This document shows positions 19,401 to 28,041 of a stretch of DNA of 64,000 bases, piece by piece (position 1 is the stretch's first letter; every line of letters starts with the position of its first letter). Under the pieces are notes generated by a model. That model was not told the origin of the DNA and searched no databases. It saw nothing but the letters and a program-made list of their open reading frames with translations. The DNA lies in NCBI GenBank assembly GCA_946414025.1, contig CAMKMX010000006.1:30158-94157 (forward strand). Reading direction: 5' to 3'. The position numbers were made by a program, and so were the translations under genes. This DNA comes from an uncultured Fibrobacter sp. (GTDB lineage: Bacteria > Fibrobacterota > Fibrobacteria > Fibrobacterales > Fibrobacteraceae).

Positions 19401-20621
19401 CACGCCGAAAGGCAACCGGGACGCACTCTCGGCATTATCGCTCTCCACCAGTCCACCTGCATGGAAATCGAGTCGGCCATCAACAGCCTCACGCCCAAGG
19501 ATTCTACGGCAGCAAGGTTCTTCCAGCCTACAAACCCCTCCATCAGTTTTTACGTAAAGACTCCCGAAAGGGCGGTCAACCGCCTGCGGGATACGATCCT
19601 CGTGTGCGGCGAGTATGACGCTACTGAAAAGAAATCCATCAACAACGCCCTTTCTGTCTGTGCGACACTCGCCAAGAGCGAACTCCAGGTGTTCCTTTCC
19701 GAAAGCGACATGGCCCAGAAGCCCAAAGAAAAACCGGACCTTTTCTGGGAATGGATTCTATACCTGCAAAAAGTTCTCCCCCTGGATATTCGAGACGAAA
19801 AGCCCAAGGAATCCGTACTTTACGCTCAAGCTTTAAAAGCCCTGCAAGACGAGAATGTGCAGGTGGAGCCCTATTTCTGCCAGTGCGGAATTTCTGTCGG
19901 CCCCGTGGTCGTCGATGCCAACAATTCCAAACGGTTCCTCGCCATGGTCGAAGACGACTGCACCACGGAACGTTTCAGGGAATCCATCGAAGACCGGATA
20001 TACATTCGCCACACGTTGCTCCGTCAAATCGGCTGGAAGGTGCTGAACCTGTGGACCCCCTTCTGGTACATGGCCAACAGCGACGAAGTGAGCCACATGG
20101 TCACTACCATCGCCATCGAGCAGAGCGTGGCTCCCCCGCCCAAGGACGCCTCCGAAGAAGAATCCGAAAGCGTCGACGCCATCAGTGCCGAAAACCTGAG
20201 CGTGATTCCCTATACGGTGCTGCACCCGAAAATCGAAGGAACACCTCACGACAGGCCTATCGCCGAACTTTCGGCGGCATCCATCATCACGCAGCTCAAG
20301 TTCTATGTGGACCACGAATCCCCCATTCACGAAGAACTGCTGCAGCAGAGGCTTTTCGAGCTCCACAAGGAGCCCTGGCCGAACCAGAAACTCGTGCCCC
20401 AGATTATGGACGCCATCAAGCAGGGCATCAAGGGCCAGAAGTTTATCCAGACCGGCAAGTTCCTGTATTCCCTCAAGAACCCTGCGGTAGAACTGAGAGA
20501 CAGAAGTTTCCGGCCGTCTTCGGAACGGAAGATGATCTACGTTTCACCCGAAGAACGAATGTTCATACCGTCGTCCATGGACGAACGGGACATCAAGCAA
20601 TTGCTGGGTTTGCTGGAATAG
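16497..20621 (+). CDS. DUF4011/AAA_11-like superfamily I helicase-nuclease relative with degenerate catalytic motifs
   Basis: LLNF and LYLLLGFLKW DUF4011-like N-terminus, helicase motif I equivalent AIQALPGTDWDRATANLVADSI, C-terminal LLRQIGWKVLNLWTPFWY Vsr/DUF3320-like region. Confidence 0.7.
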   Translation: MYIQGMSNAALSATLSKIRQESALFDSKDSLLNFNTKGLYQTPLMLETGDLFFEKWKQAGGPLPLDSFLPKSESFSPQQKLEVKEHILQALKEKLEDFGTTDLYLLLGFLKWEGNALSPSLLVPLDVNLQTQTVALSSKPPLENIVLRERLKTELSLPTIEDATLNGQFSILLYFSLFEKAVAPKKNWKFTRHGICLAFFDSVKLNLKKCMEQGLDESNASAASTVKALFTAEGFQTKASKFDGEAFDKIYSPLDHYPLYITDSHTTKVTEDAKDAGNNAYAIQALPGTDWDRATANLVADSIAEKKSTLVVYRRASTAQKFRDRLFPQFRNFDGPEREALLPELQRTRESFLRYYEAVNKNIQPSDAPLSDLLTEFVQNPAVKVKASDTLFQKIANVPYKDYCELKADLDEILYLYFEKKGKEARNAFKDVRVPSLSVEEQEAIAKELALASSKANELKPLIALVEKTGLFPTGIYLSGLSDIIDLILQNFNRNTPVFEDWELRSNSWEDYQDSLKALPEAGDKWVRYRRQTSEIYTDNAVDENILSVREEFADSLKATLKGLSDRYRSSKKKLLKVLKDPKAVTSDNQLLDLIDTLIELQENKRAYKDTSVLGNHLLGRDWLYERSNWFELNKKITYIYDFRETHKNDPRLDLLLQILEQWQLFKDALPQMKDYAKVVKELQESTRKITKGLSLETPLESLCIEKWLDEIQLWNANWGNLEIHVRTTSLLQSIEKFGATELADYLKDANNVNQNIAQAFAHFWAGTQIQQVGKVCTDLFSLLPKARAQKTRDYRSRLDQFCNANFRLVQNTVKDNPGLFAFIPLEQSFHLPPSKKFQNLVILDADSISVCEALPAIFKAQKTVLVGDSKAPLLKHLPMDGYPEDKTPHTQAFQESILTMSLRQGIPTRELWFSTTYAHSSIIDFANYKIYGGNICQLPQPSRENLKNQTLKIVSDKVMEIAKAAIHHAERQPGRTLGIIALHQSTCMEIESAINSLTPKDSTAARFFQPTNPSISFYVKTPERAVNRLRDTILVCGEYDATEKKSINNALSVCATLAKSELQVFLSESDMAQKPKEKPDLFWEWILYLQKVLPLDIRDEKPKESVLYAQALKALQDENVQVEPYFCQCGISVGPVVVDANNSKRFLAMVEDDCTTERFRESIEDRIYIRHTLLRQIGWKVLNLWTPFWYMANSDEVSHMVTTIAIEQSVAPPPKDASEEESESVDAISAENLSVIPYTVLHPKIEGTPHDRPIAELSAASIITQLKFYVDHESPIHEELLQQRLFELHKEPWPNQKLVPQIMDAIKQGIKGQKFIQTGKFLYSLKNPAVELRDRSFRPSSERKMIYVSPEERMFIPSSMDERDIKQLLGLLE

Positions 20622-20712
20622 AGAACTTTTTCTCGCGGAGGCTTCTTCGTCATCTTCGCCCATTCGGCCTTGCTCAGGGCAGGCTCCGGCGAGGATCCGC
20701 TTGCTGGAATAA

Positions 20713-21126
20713 TTACCGCACTTTCACGACGAAAGCGCTGATGTTGTAGGCCGAAAGTTCACGGGCCTTGTCGTCGGCGGCTTTCTTGTTGTTCCAACCG
20801 CCGGCGCGTAACTTGTAGAAAGGCGCGTCGAACACCACCTGGATAGCGTAACCCGTGCTGGCAGAAAGTTCTGCACGGCGGCGCTGGGCCGCATCGAAAT
20901 CACCTACGGCCTCGAACTGCAAAACGTAAAGGTCCTTAGAGGCCTTCTTGTCGGCACTTGCCTTGCCGGGAACGGCAGGGCCTGCGGCAGCAGAACTGTC
21001 CCGCAAAGAGGCGGAAAGCTCGGGAGAATACTCGTTCCCGCGGAAAAGGGAATCCATGTCCGTAGGGTCTCCGGCAAAAGACAGTGCCGCTGCAAATCCG
21101 ACAATAAAAGCAATAGACGATTTCAT
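20713..21126 (-). CDS. Exported SPOR-domain-like protein
   Basis: MKSSIAFIVGFAAALSFA signal; YVLQFEAVGDFDAAQRRRAEL..YKLRAGGWNNKKAADDKARELS SPOR-like C-terminus. Confidence 0.7.
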   Translation of the reverse strand: MKSSIAFIVGFAAALSFAGDPTDMDSLFRGNEYSPELSASLRDSSAAAGPAVPGKASADKKASKDLYVLQFEAVGDFDAAQRRRAELSASTGYAIQVVFDAPFYKLRAGGWNNKKAADDKARELSAYNISAFVVKVR

Positions 21127-21130
21127 GACA

Positions 21131-22831
21131 TCAATTATAAAAAATTTTCTCGGTTTCCACCCCGTCCATTTCGGCAACGGCACTCCGGTGGGTAATAAAA
21201 ATCATGGTCTTGTTCGGATAGGCCGCAAAAAGCCTGCGGAACAATTCCCTCTCCGTAGGTTCGTCCAGCGCCGAACTGATCTCGTCCAGCAGCAAGACGC
21301 TCCCGGGCCGCAGGAGTCCGCGGGCCACTGCAATACGTTCCGCCTGGCCTTCGCTAAGCCCCATGCCCCGCTCCCCAAGTTCCGTGTCCAGGCCGTGTGG
21401 CAGATCGAACACGAATTCCGCACAGGCCACCTGCAGCACATGCCGCAGTTCATCGTCGGTAGCATCCGGTTTTGCAAGCTGCAAATTGTACCGAACCGTT
21501 CCGCTCATGAGGGTATTCCCCTGGGGAACATAGACAAAGTAATCGCATGTATTTGCCGAAACAGACCGTTCAAAAGCACCTGCGGAGCCGCTGGAGCCCG
21601 TAGAATAAACAAGCACGCGACCCTCCCGGGGTTCCACAAGCCCAAGCATCAGGCGGAAAAGCGTCGTCTTACCGGCACCTGTCGTGCCCATAATGGCGGT
21701 CTTGCTTCCGGGCTTAAAGTCGTGAGTGTAATTCCGGACGGCATCGTGGTCGGCGGTGGCGTAACGGAAGCTGACATTTTCCAGACGGACGCCCAGGCCA
21801 GATGAGCCTTCGGGCACGGTTTTTGCACCATCCGACGAAACTTTCGAAGCACCCTTCGAAGTGCCTTCCACGCCATTGGCCGAACCGTCGCCCTGCAGTT
21901 CCTGCAGGCGGTCGATGCTGGCGGTAGCGTGAATCAGGCGGGGCGCGTTGTTCAATATCGAGAGGATTGGCCCCTGAATCTGCCCCACCAGCTGCAAGAA
22001 AGAGGTCATGACGCCAAAGGTGATGGTGCCGTTACGGAGCCCGAGGCCTCCCCACACAAAGGCCAACAGGTAACCCAGCCCAAAAGCACCGCCAAAGGCC
22101 AGCCGAGAAATCACTGAAAATCGGGTCTGCCGCACCACGTCGTGATGGAGGGTGCGCTGCATGGAATCCAGCCGCTCCGAAATCCAAGAGGCGCTTCCCA
22201 GACTCCGGAGCACGGCATTGTTCTCTACGCCCTCCTGCACGTGCATCTGGATACGGCTCTCCCCTTCGCGAATCTTGAGGGTCATTTTCCGCAGTCGGTA
22301 AGAGACGAACTTTCCGAACACAAGGGCCAGCGGCGTCAAGAGGACAAGGGCCCAGGCGAGCCGCGGGTCGAACCAGCGAAGCATCAAGAATGCCCCCAGA
22401 AGCTGTATCGCCGTCACCATCATCTGGGGGATTTTCGCCGTAGCCACTTCGCTTACCAGCTCCACGTCTTTAGAAAAACGGGAAGTCACGTCGCCCGAAA
22501 GGAGTTCCTTTTCGCTGTAGAGCTTACGGGTAAACAGCCGCCCGAACATGGATAGCCGAAGCGCGTTGGACTGCCGAATGGTAGCCACCGACGTGAGGTA
22601 GTAATACACCTGGCGAAGCACCACGTTCCCCACCACCGTGAGCACCAGCAGGCCCACCATGCGGGCCACATCCTGGTCAGAACCGTTCTTGATGGTATCG
22701 TCGATAAAACGCTTGCTGAGCCAAACCATGGCAAGGCCGAGGGAAACCTGCAGGGTTCCCACCGCCACGCGAAGCGCCACGTTCAGGCGAACTCCGCGGA
22801 TACTTTGCCATAGCCACGAGAGGTAATTCAT
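21131..22831 (-). CDS. ABC exporter, fused permease/ATPase
   Basis: TM domain plus Walker A GTTGAGKTT, signature LSEGQAERIAVARGLL, Walker B VLLLDEISSALD. ATG at 22831 overlaps the upstream stop (ATGA). Confidence 0.9.
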   Translation of the reverse strand: MNYLSWLWQSIRGVRLNVALRVAVGTLQVSLGLAMVWLSKRFIDDTIKNGSDQDVARMVGLLVLTVVGNVVLRQVYYYLTSVATIRQSNALRLSMFGRLFTRKLYSEKELLSGDVTSRFSKDVELVSEVATAKIPQMMVTAIQLLGAFLMLRWFDPRLAWALVLLTPLALVFGKFVSYRLRKMTLKIREGESRIQMHVQEGVENNAVLRSLGSASWISERLDSMQRTLHHDVVRQTRFSVISRLAFGGAFGLGYLLAFVWGGLGLRNGTITFGVMTSFLQLVGQIQGPILSILNNAPRLIHATASIDRLQELQGDGSANGVEGTSKGASKVSSDGAKTVPEGSSGLGVRLENVSFRYATADHDAVRNYTHDFKPGSKTAIMGTTGAGKTTLFRLMLGLVEPREGRVLVYSTGSSGSAGAFERSVSANTCDYFVYVPQGNTLMSGTVRYNLQLAKPDATDDELRHVLQVACAEFVFDLPHGLDTELGERGMGLSEGQAERIAVARGLLRPGSVLLLDEISSALDEPTERELFRRLFAAYPNKTMIFITHRSAVAEMDGVETEKIFYN

Positions 22832-23097
22832 TCCAGCACGTTCACCTTCTGCCAACTTTCTACAATGGCCTGCACGTCGGAGAGGGCCCGGTCGCGTTCC
22901 ACCTCGTATTCCCCGCAGAGGGCGTCCGTCAGGGATTCTGGCGTAAAGTCACCCTGCTTAACGGCAGCACTCCAGAGAAACGCCGCCGTCTCGTTCAGGC
23001 ACAGGAGTTTGCCGAAATCGAGAGCCCCGATGCCCTCGCCCATAATCACCTGCTCGCCGCAGACCTCCCGCAGCACAAAACCGTTCTTGATTCGCAT
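22828..23097 (-). CDS. PqqD-family peptide-binding protein
   Basis: 89 aa: GFVLREVCGEQVIMGEG..LNETAAFLWSA..EYEVERDRALSDVQAIVESW. Confidence 0.8.
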   Translation of the reverse strand: MRIKNGFVLREVCGEQVIMGEGIGALDFGKLLCLNETAAFLWSAAVKQGDFTPESLTDALCGEYEVERDRALSDVQAIVESWQKVNVLE

Positions 23098-23515
23098 AAA
23101 TCGCCTCTTTTTTGACTAAGATAGTTTATTTGAGCGACGGGGCGGAGGATTATTGCAGAATGAAGCCAGGGATGGGGATACCGAGAAAAAACGAATTCCG
23201 TCCCTCGAAAATGATACGGCTTTATACTCTTCGCAAAATAACACGATTTTGCGATACACGGGCCGTTTTCCGCGCCCTTAAAGGCCCAAATGGCGACCGG
23301 CCGCCTAAAAAAGTGTATCGTGGAATTTTGGGGTAAAACGGGACCAAAAACACAAAACTTTTGTATATTACCCCTCGGTTTCCCGAGTGGGATTCTTTGC
23401 GGCCTAAAAAATTTTAGGCCCCTTGCCAGATGGGTCGGCGTTCCGGCCCGAATTCCCATATTATCAAATGAACAAGGCCTGCGCGGTCGTTCTCCGCGCA
23501 TGATCAGGAGAAACT

Positions 23516-24460
23516 ATGATGAACGAAAATACAGGCGTTGCAAAACGCAACCATGATCCCTTCTTTCGATGGCTGTTCTCAAACACCACGCACGCAAGGA
23601 ACCTGCTGGAACTGTCGGCGAAGGTGAACCGGGAACTAAGCGAGTTCCTCTCGGTGGTGAACCTGGATACTTTGATCCGTATTCCCGACTCATATTCGGA
23701 AGTAGATGAAACAGGTGAAGCGGATATCGCCTTCCGCGTGAATGTTTCCACGGGAGCACCCGTGCTCGTGGGCATTCTGCTGGAGCACAAGTCGGGGCGT
23801 GATGTCGGAATCCTTGAACAGATTGACCGGTATGTCCATTCCGTTATGAGACTACACGAGGAGAACCGCATATTTAGCGGGTTCCCCACCATGGCGATTA
23901 TCTTCTACAACGGACGCGATAACTGGGATCCTCTAAAAATGCTGGAAAACGGATATCCCAAATATTTTCACGGGTCCGTGCTTCCGTTCAAGTGCACCTT
24001 CATAAACATGTCGGACATCCCCGACAGCGACTGTCTCGCCTGCGAGGACACTGAAACCGGTATGGGAATCGTGGCGATGAAATATGCTTTTGACAAGGAT
24101 AAACTGCTTGCGGTTTTGCCCAAATTCAAGGGAGCGCTGCAGAAAATGCCCTACGACAAGGCGACTTGCATTATTTCCAAAGTGAAGTTATATTTAGAGG
24201 AGTACGTAGATGACAACCTCATCAAGGAGCTGGACATGGCGTTCAAGAGCATAGGGCAGAAATACGGGTTCGTCAGTGCTGGCGATGTCCGCCGCAAGAT
24301 GGTGGCCGACGCCATTGCCGACACGCAGCAAAAAGCCGAAGCAAAAGCCAACGAAGACAAGTTGAACACGGCAAAAAGAATGGTTCACGACGGAGTACTG
24401 TCCGTCGAAAACGCCATGTCGTATTTCGGCTTTACTAAGGAACAAATCCTCGAAAACTAA
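23516..24460 (+). CDS. Rpn family recombination-promoting nuclease / putative transposase (YhgA-like PD-(D/E)XK)
   Basis: HDPFFRWLFSNTTHARNLLEL, DSYSEVDETGEADIAFRV, VGILLEHKSGRD. Confidence 0.85.
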   Translation: MMNENTGVAKRNHDPFFRWLFSNTTHARNLLELSAKVNRELSEFLSVVNLDTLIRIPDSYSEVDETGEADIAFRVNVSTGAPVLVGILLEHKSGRDVGILEQIDRYVHSVMRLHEENRIFSGFPTMAIIFYNGRDNWDPLKMLENGYPKYFHGSVLPFKCTFINMSDIPDSDCLACEDTETGMGIVAMKYAFDKDKLLAVLPKFKGALQKMPYDKATCIISKVKLYLEEYVDDNLIKELDMAFKSIGQKYGFVSAGDVRRKMVADAIADTQQKAEAKANEDKLNTAKRMVHDGVLSVENAMSYFGFTKEQILEN

Positions 24461-24526
24461 TCACTATTTGCTATTAACATCAAAACGGCTCCCAACAGGG
24501 AGTCGTTTGCTTTATCAACGATGAAC

Positions 24527-24554
24527 AAAAAATTGCCTATTTTAGGCAATTTTT
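24527..24554. terminator. Bidirectional-type terminator
   Basis: AAAAATTGCCTA-TTT-TAGGCAATTTTT perfect hairpin. Confidence 0.7.
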
Positions 24555-24577
24555 GAAAACCACTTCAAAATACACAG

Positions 24578-27500
24578 ATGAGCACCGGATTGTCAAAAAA
24601 GGACCATCCGGTTTGCTATATTTGGCCCGCTATGGTCGAAGAGGCTCTTGAATCAAGCGTGCCGAATGAACCTGCCCTGGTGCAGGTCCTCGAGAGCGTG
24701 CGCACCCTGGAGCCCCACCCGAGACTCCCGGATTTCGATTTCGAGAGTCTGAAGGACTATTCCCGCATATTGCCCGCCATGCTGCCGAACTTTCCGGACT
24801 TTTGTCCTGCCGGCAATTTCCGCAAGAGCTACGCCGACGAGCTCACCTCCTGCACGGATTTTCTTTCGGGCTACGAGGATTTCAAGACCTTCACGGAACA
24901 TTTCAGGGCCTACAACTTCAAGACCTTCCTGATGGAAGGGGAAAATCTGAAGCTTTTCCACAAGGCGCCCTGGCACTGGAGTTTCCAGCAGGAGAAAGAC
25001 GGGGCCATTATCCAGTCGGGGCTTGCGGTGGCGGGACTCATGGGAGCCCTGTGCTGCATTTCGCCGGGGAACTTTTCGTGGCACCACTACACGGTGCGTT
25101 ACCTGCACCTTTCGCTCCTCACGGCATTCCACCTGGTGCGCAAGGGCTGCATTTACCCGCAGATTTTCTGGGTCCAGCGGGACACCGCCCAGATGCGCTG
25201 GCTCCCCACTACATTCATTCCCGAAATCAAGGCGCTGGTGGACCAGCTGGAACAGAAGGCCCCCGAAAAGTTCGCCTTCACCGCCAAGGACGAAGAATAC
25301 CTGGAAATTGACTCCCCCGCCCTCCATGTGCTTTCGCTGTTTATCGGGGCACTGCTCCGTTTTGCCCGGACCTACAAGCGGCCGGTCAAGTCCAACCACG
25401 GGAACCTACTGAGCTTTTTCTTTGACGGAGTTTCCGGAAAGTTGGGGGCCAGCGGGCATGCCATTCCCGAAAAAATCCGGCAGTGGTTCTCGGTGTTCGG
25501 GCATTTCGACCTGCGGAGCCAGATTCTTTTCAAGGCGTGGGAGTCCGGCGACGATGTGTCCCTGGAAGTCTTTGTAGATGGTGCACGCCTTGCCACCCTT
25601 TTCCAGACAAACGATTCCAGGCTCGTGCCCCTGCAGAAAATCCTCTACGGAGTAGCGGAATTTTTCAAGCCCCTGGAAGCCTACCTGGACAGCCGGGGCG
25701 AAACTCCCGTAGTCATGCAGGGGGCAAAGTTGCTCCAGTTTTTGCAGGACTGCCTCAAGAAACTCGAGATTATGGGAATCCGCACGGAGATTCCCGAAAA
25801 GCTCTTGCACATCAACAAGCCCAAGGCCAAGATGCGGCTCCAGGGAAGCATGAGTTTCGGGATGTTCTCCGCTGGAGACCTGCTGGACTTTGACTGGCAG
25901 GTGGCCCTGGGCGACGAGCAGATTTCGCCACAGGAATTTCTGGAACTGGCCGCACAGGCAGACGGTCTGTTAAAGTACAAGTCGGAATACATCGAGATTT
26001 CGGCCCAGGACATCGAAGAAATCAAGAAGCAGGTGGAAGCCCCCAAGGAGCAGGCCCAGGCCACACAGTCCAAGCTGGTGCAGGCGGCCCTTACCGGCGA
26101 TTGCGACGGCGTGCCCATCACCCTGACCGAAGAGACCAGGGCCCAGATTGACGCCTGGCGGGGCGAGACGGAAATCCCGCTGCCCGAAGGCCTGAACGCC
26201 ACGCTACGCCCCTACCAGAAGCGGGGCTACTCCTGGATGTACAAGAACCTGGAAATCGGCTTCGGCTGTATTCTTGCCGACGACATGGGCCTCGGCAAGA
26301 CCCTCCAGGTTATCGCCTACCTGCTGAAAATCAAAGAAGAGGGCAAGCTCCAGGAACGCAAGGCCCTGGTGGTGATGCCCGCAGGGCTGCTGTGCAACTG
26401 GCAGGTAGAAATCAAGAAGTTCGCCCCCGCCCTCACCTTCACCGCCTACCACGGCGGAAACCGGGACCTGCAAAAGTTCAACTCCGACATTTTGCTCACC
26501 ACCTACGCCACCTTCCGCAAGGATTTTGAGATTTTGAAGGCGGCCACCTGGCATGCGGTAGTCATCGATGAGGCCCAGAACATCAAGAACGCGGACAGCG
26601 ACCAGAGCAAGCTTTTGCGCAGCCTGCAGGCCCCCGTAAAAATCGCCATGAGCGGCACTCCCGTGGAAAACCGCCTGATGGAATTCTGGACCATCATGGA
26701 CTTTGCGAACCGGGGCTTTTTCCCGAGCGCCCAGGAATTCCGCGAGAAATACGAGACGCCTATCCAGAAGAACGGCGACAAGGTGGCCGCCGAGACCTTC
26801 AAGAAGATTACCGCTCCCTTCATGCTCCGCCGACTCAAGACGGACAAGAACATCATCAGCGACCTGCCCGACAAGATTATCCAGAACGAATACGCCGAAC
26901 TTACGGCCACCCAGGCAGCCCTTTACAAGCAGACCCTGGACAAGTTCATGGCCATGCTGGAAGAGGAAAAGCAGCTGGCCGAAATTTCGCAGGATTCCCA
27001 CGGGCTATTCAAGCGGAAGGGACTCATCTTGCAGATGATACTTGCCCTCAAGCAGATCTGCAACCATCCCGCCACGTTCTTGAAAGGGGCGGAAAGCGCC
27101 GCCAACGAAGGTGCGGACGGCGCCATCCTCACCTCCGGCAAGCTCCAGATGCTCCTGGACCTGCTCACCTCCATCCAGGAGCAGGGCGAAAAGACCCTCA
27201 TCTTTACCCAGTTCGCCGAAATGGGATTTTTGCTGAAGGAATCCATCGAAAAGGAACTGGGCATTTCCGTAGATTTCTACCACGGGGGCTGCAGCCAGAC
27301 CCAGCGCAAGAACATGGTGGACTCGTTCCAGCAGGACCCCGAATCCAAGGTGCTGATTCTTTCCCTGAAGGCCGGCGGCACGGGCCTGAACCTCACCGCC
27401 GCATCCCAGGTCATCCATTACGACCTGTGGTGGAACCCCGCCATCGAGGCGCAGGCCACCGACCGAGCCTTCCGTATCGGCCAGACCCGGAACGTGCAGG

Positions 27501-27676
27501 TCCACCGGTTCATCACCAAGGGCACCTTCGAAGAAAAAATTAACGCCCTCCTGGAAACCAAGAAGGCGATTGCCGAAATGACGGTGAGCGCAGGAGAGAC
27601 CTGGCTTGCGGACCTGAGCGACAGCGAGCTTTCCCAGGTGTTCCGGCTAGACAGCGCAGAAAACCCGGCAGGCTAG
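24578..27676 (+). CDS. SNF2/SWI2-family DEAD/DEAH-box helicase
   Basis: CILADDMGLGKTLQ, VIDEAQNIKN, SGTPVENRL, LSLKAGGTGLNLTAAS, ATDRAFRIGQTRNVQVHRF. Confidence 0.93.
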   Translation: MSTGLSKKDHPVCYIWPAMVEEALESSVPNEPALVQVLESVRTLEPHPRLPDFDFESLKDYSRILPAMLPNFPDFCPAGNFRKSYADELTSCTDFLSGYEDFKTFTEHFRAYNFKTFLMEGENLKLFHKAPWHWSFQQEKDGAIIQSGLAVAGLMGALCCISPGNFSWHHYTVRYLHLSLLTAFHLVRKGCIYPQIFWVQRDTAQMRWLPTTFIPEIKALVDQLEQKAPEKFAFTAKDEEYLEIDSPALHVLSLFIGALLRFARTYKRPVKSNHGNLLSFFFDGVSGKLGASGHAIPEKIRQWFSVFGHFDLRSQILFKAWESGDDVSLEVFVDGARLATLFQTNDSRLVPLQKILYGVAEFFKPLEAYLDSRGETPVVMQGAKLLQFLQDCLKKLEIMGIRTEIPEKLLHINKPKAKMRLQGSMSFGMFSAGDLLDFDWQVALGDEQISPQEFLELAAQADGLLKYKSEYIEISAQDIEEIKKQVEAPKEQAQATQSKLVQAALTGDCDGVPITLTEETRAQIDAWRGETEIPLPEGLNATLRPYQKRGYSWMYKNLEIGFGCILADDMGLGKTLQVIAYLLKIKEEGKLQERKALVVMPAGLLCNWQVEIKKFAPALTFTAYHGGNRDLQKFNSDILLTTYATFRKDFEILKAATWHAVVIDEAQNIKNADSDQSKLLRSLQAPVKIAMSGTPVENRLMEFWTIMDFANRGFFPSAQEFREKYETPIQKNGDKVAAETFKKITAPFMLRRLKTDKNIISDLPDKIIQNEYAELTATQAALYKQTLDKFMAMLEEEKQLAEISQDSHGLFKRKGLILQMILALKQICNHPATFLKGAESAANEGADGAILTSGKLQMLLDLLTSIQEQGEKTLIFTQFAEMGFLLKESIEKELGISVDFYHGGCSQTQRKNMVDSFQQDPESKVLILSLKAGGTGLNLTAASQVIHYDLWWNPAIEAQATDRAFRIGQTRNVQVHRFITKGTFEEKINALLETKKAIAEMTVSAGETWLADLSDSELSQVFRLDSAENPAG

Positions 27677-27689
27677 GCTACAGGCTAGA

Positions 27690-27902
27690 CTACTCCGCAG
27701 GCAGGATAATCTCGATGTGGCGGGTGCTCACGTTCAAGAAGTGGGTGCGGAACAGGTCCTTTTCGGTCTTGTCGCTGACCTTCACCTGGGTCACGGCGAT
27801 AAAGTCCTTGTTCTCGCGGATATAGTCGGTAAGGCGTTCGTCACGGAGGGTGTCGATTTCGCCGGTGATGATAAAACTGTCTGTCCAGATTTTTACGAGC
27901 AT
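27690..27902 (-). CDS. Small conserved-looking hypothetical protein
   Basis: 70 aa ORF convergent with the SNF2 helicase; no strong overlapping alternative. Confidence 0.55.
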   Translation of the reverse strand: MLVKIWTDSFIITGEIDTLRDERLTDYIRENKDFIAVTQVKVSDKTEKDLFRTHFLNVSTRHIEIILPAE

Positions 27903-28041
27903 ACCCTAAATATAACGATTTTTTCAAATGAAAGCAAAAAAAAGTGTTTTTTTGTTGCTTTTTGAGGTTTCTAAAGGTATTTTTTCAAAAAATGCATCTA
28001 GATCCTAATCTCTAGATCCTAGCCCCTACAAGGAGACTATC

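Noticed and set aside
27929-27962. AT-rich hairpin AAAGCAA..TTGCTTT as a novel element
   Set aside because: Adequately explained as a bidirectional terminator between convergent/adjacent genes.
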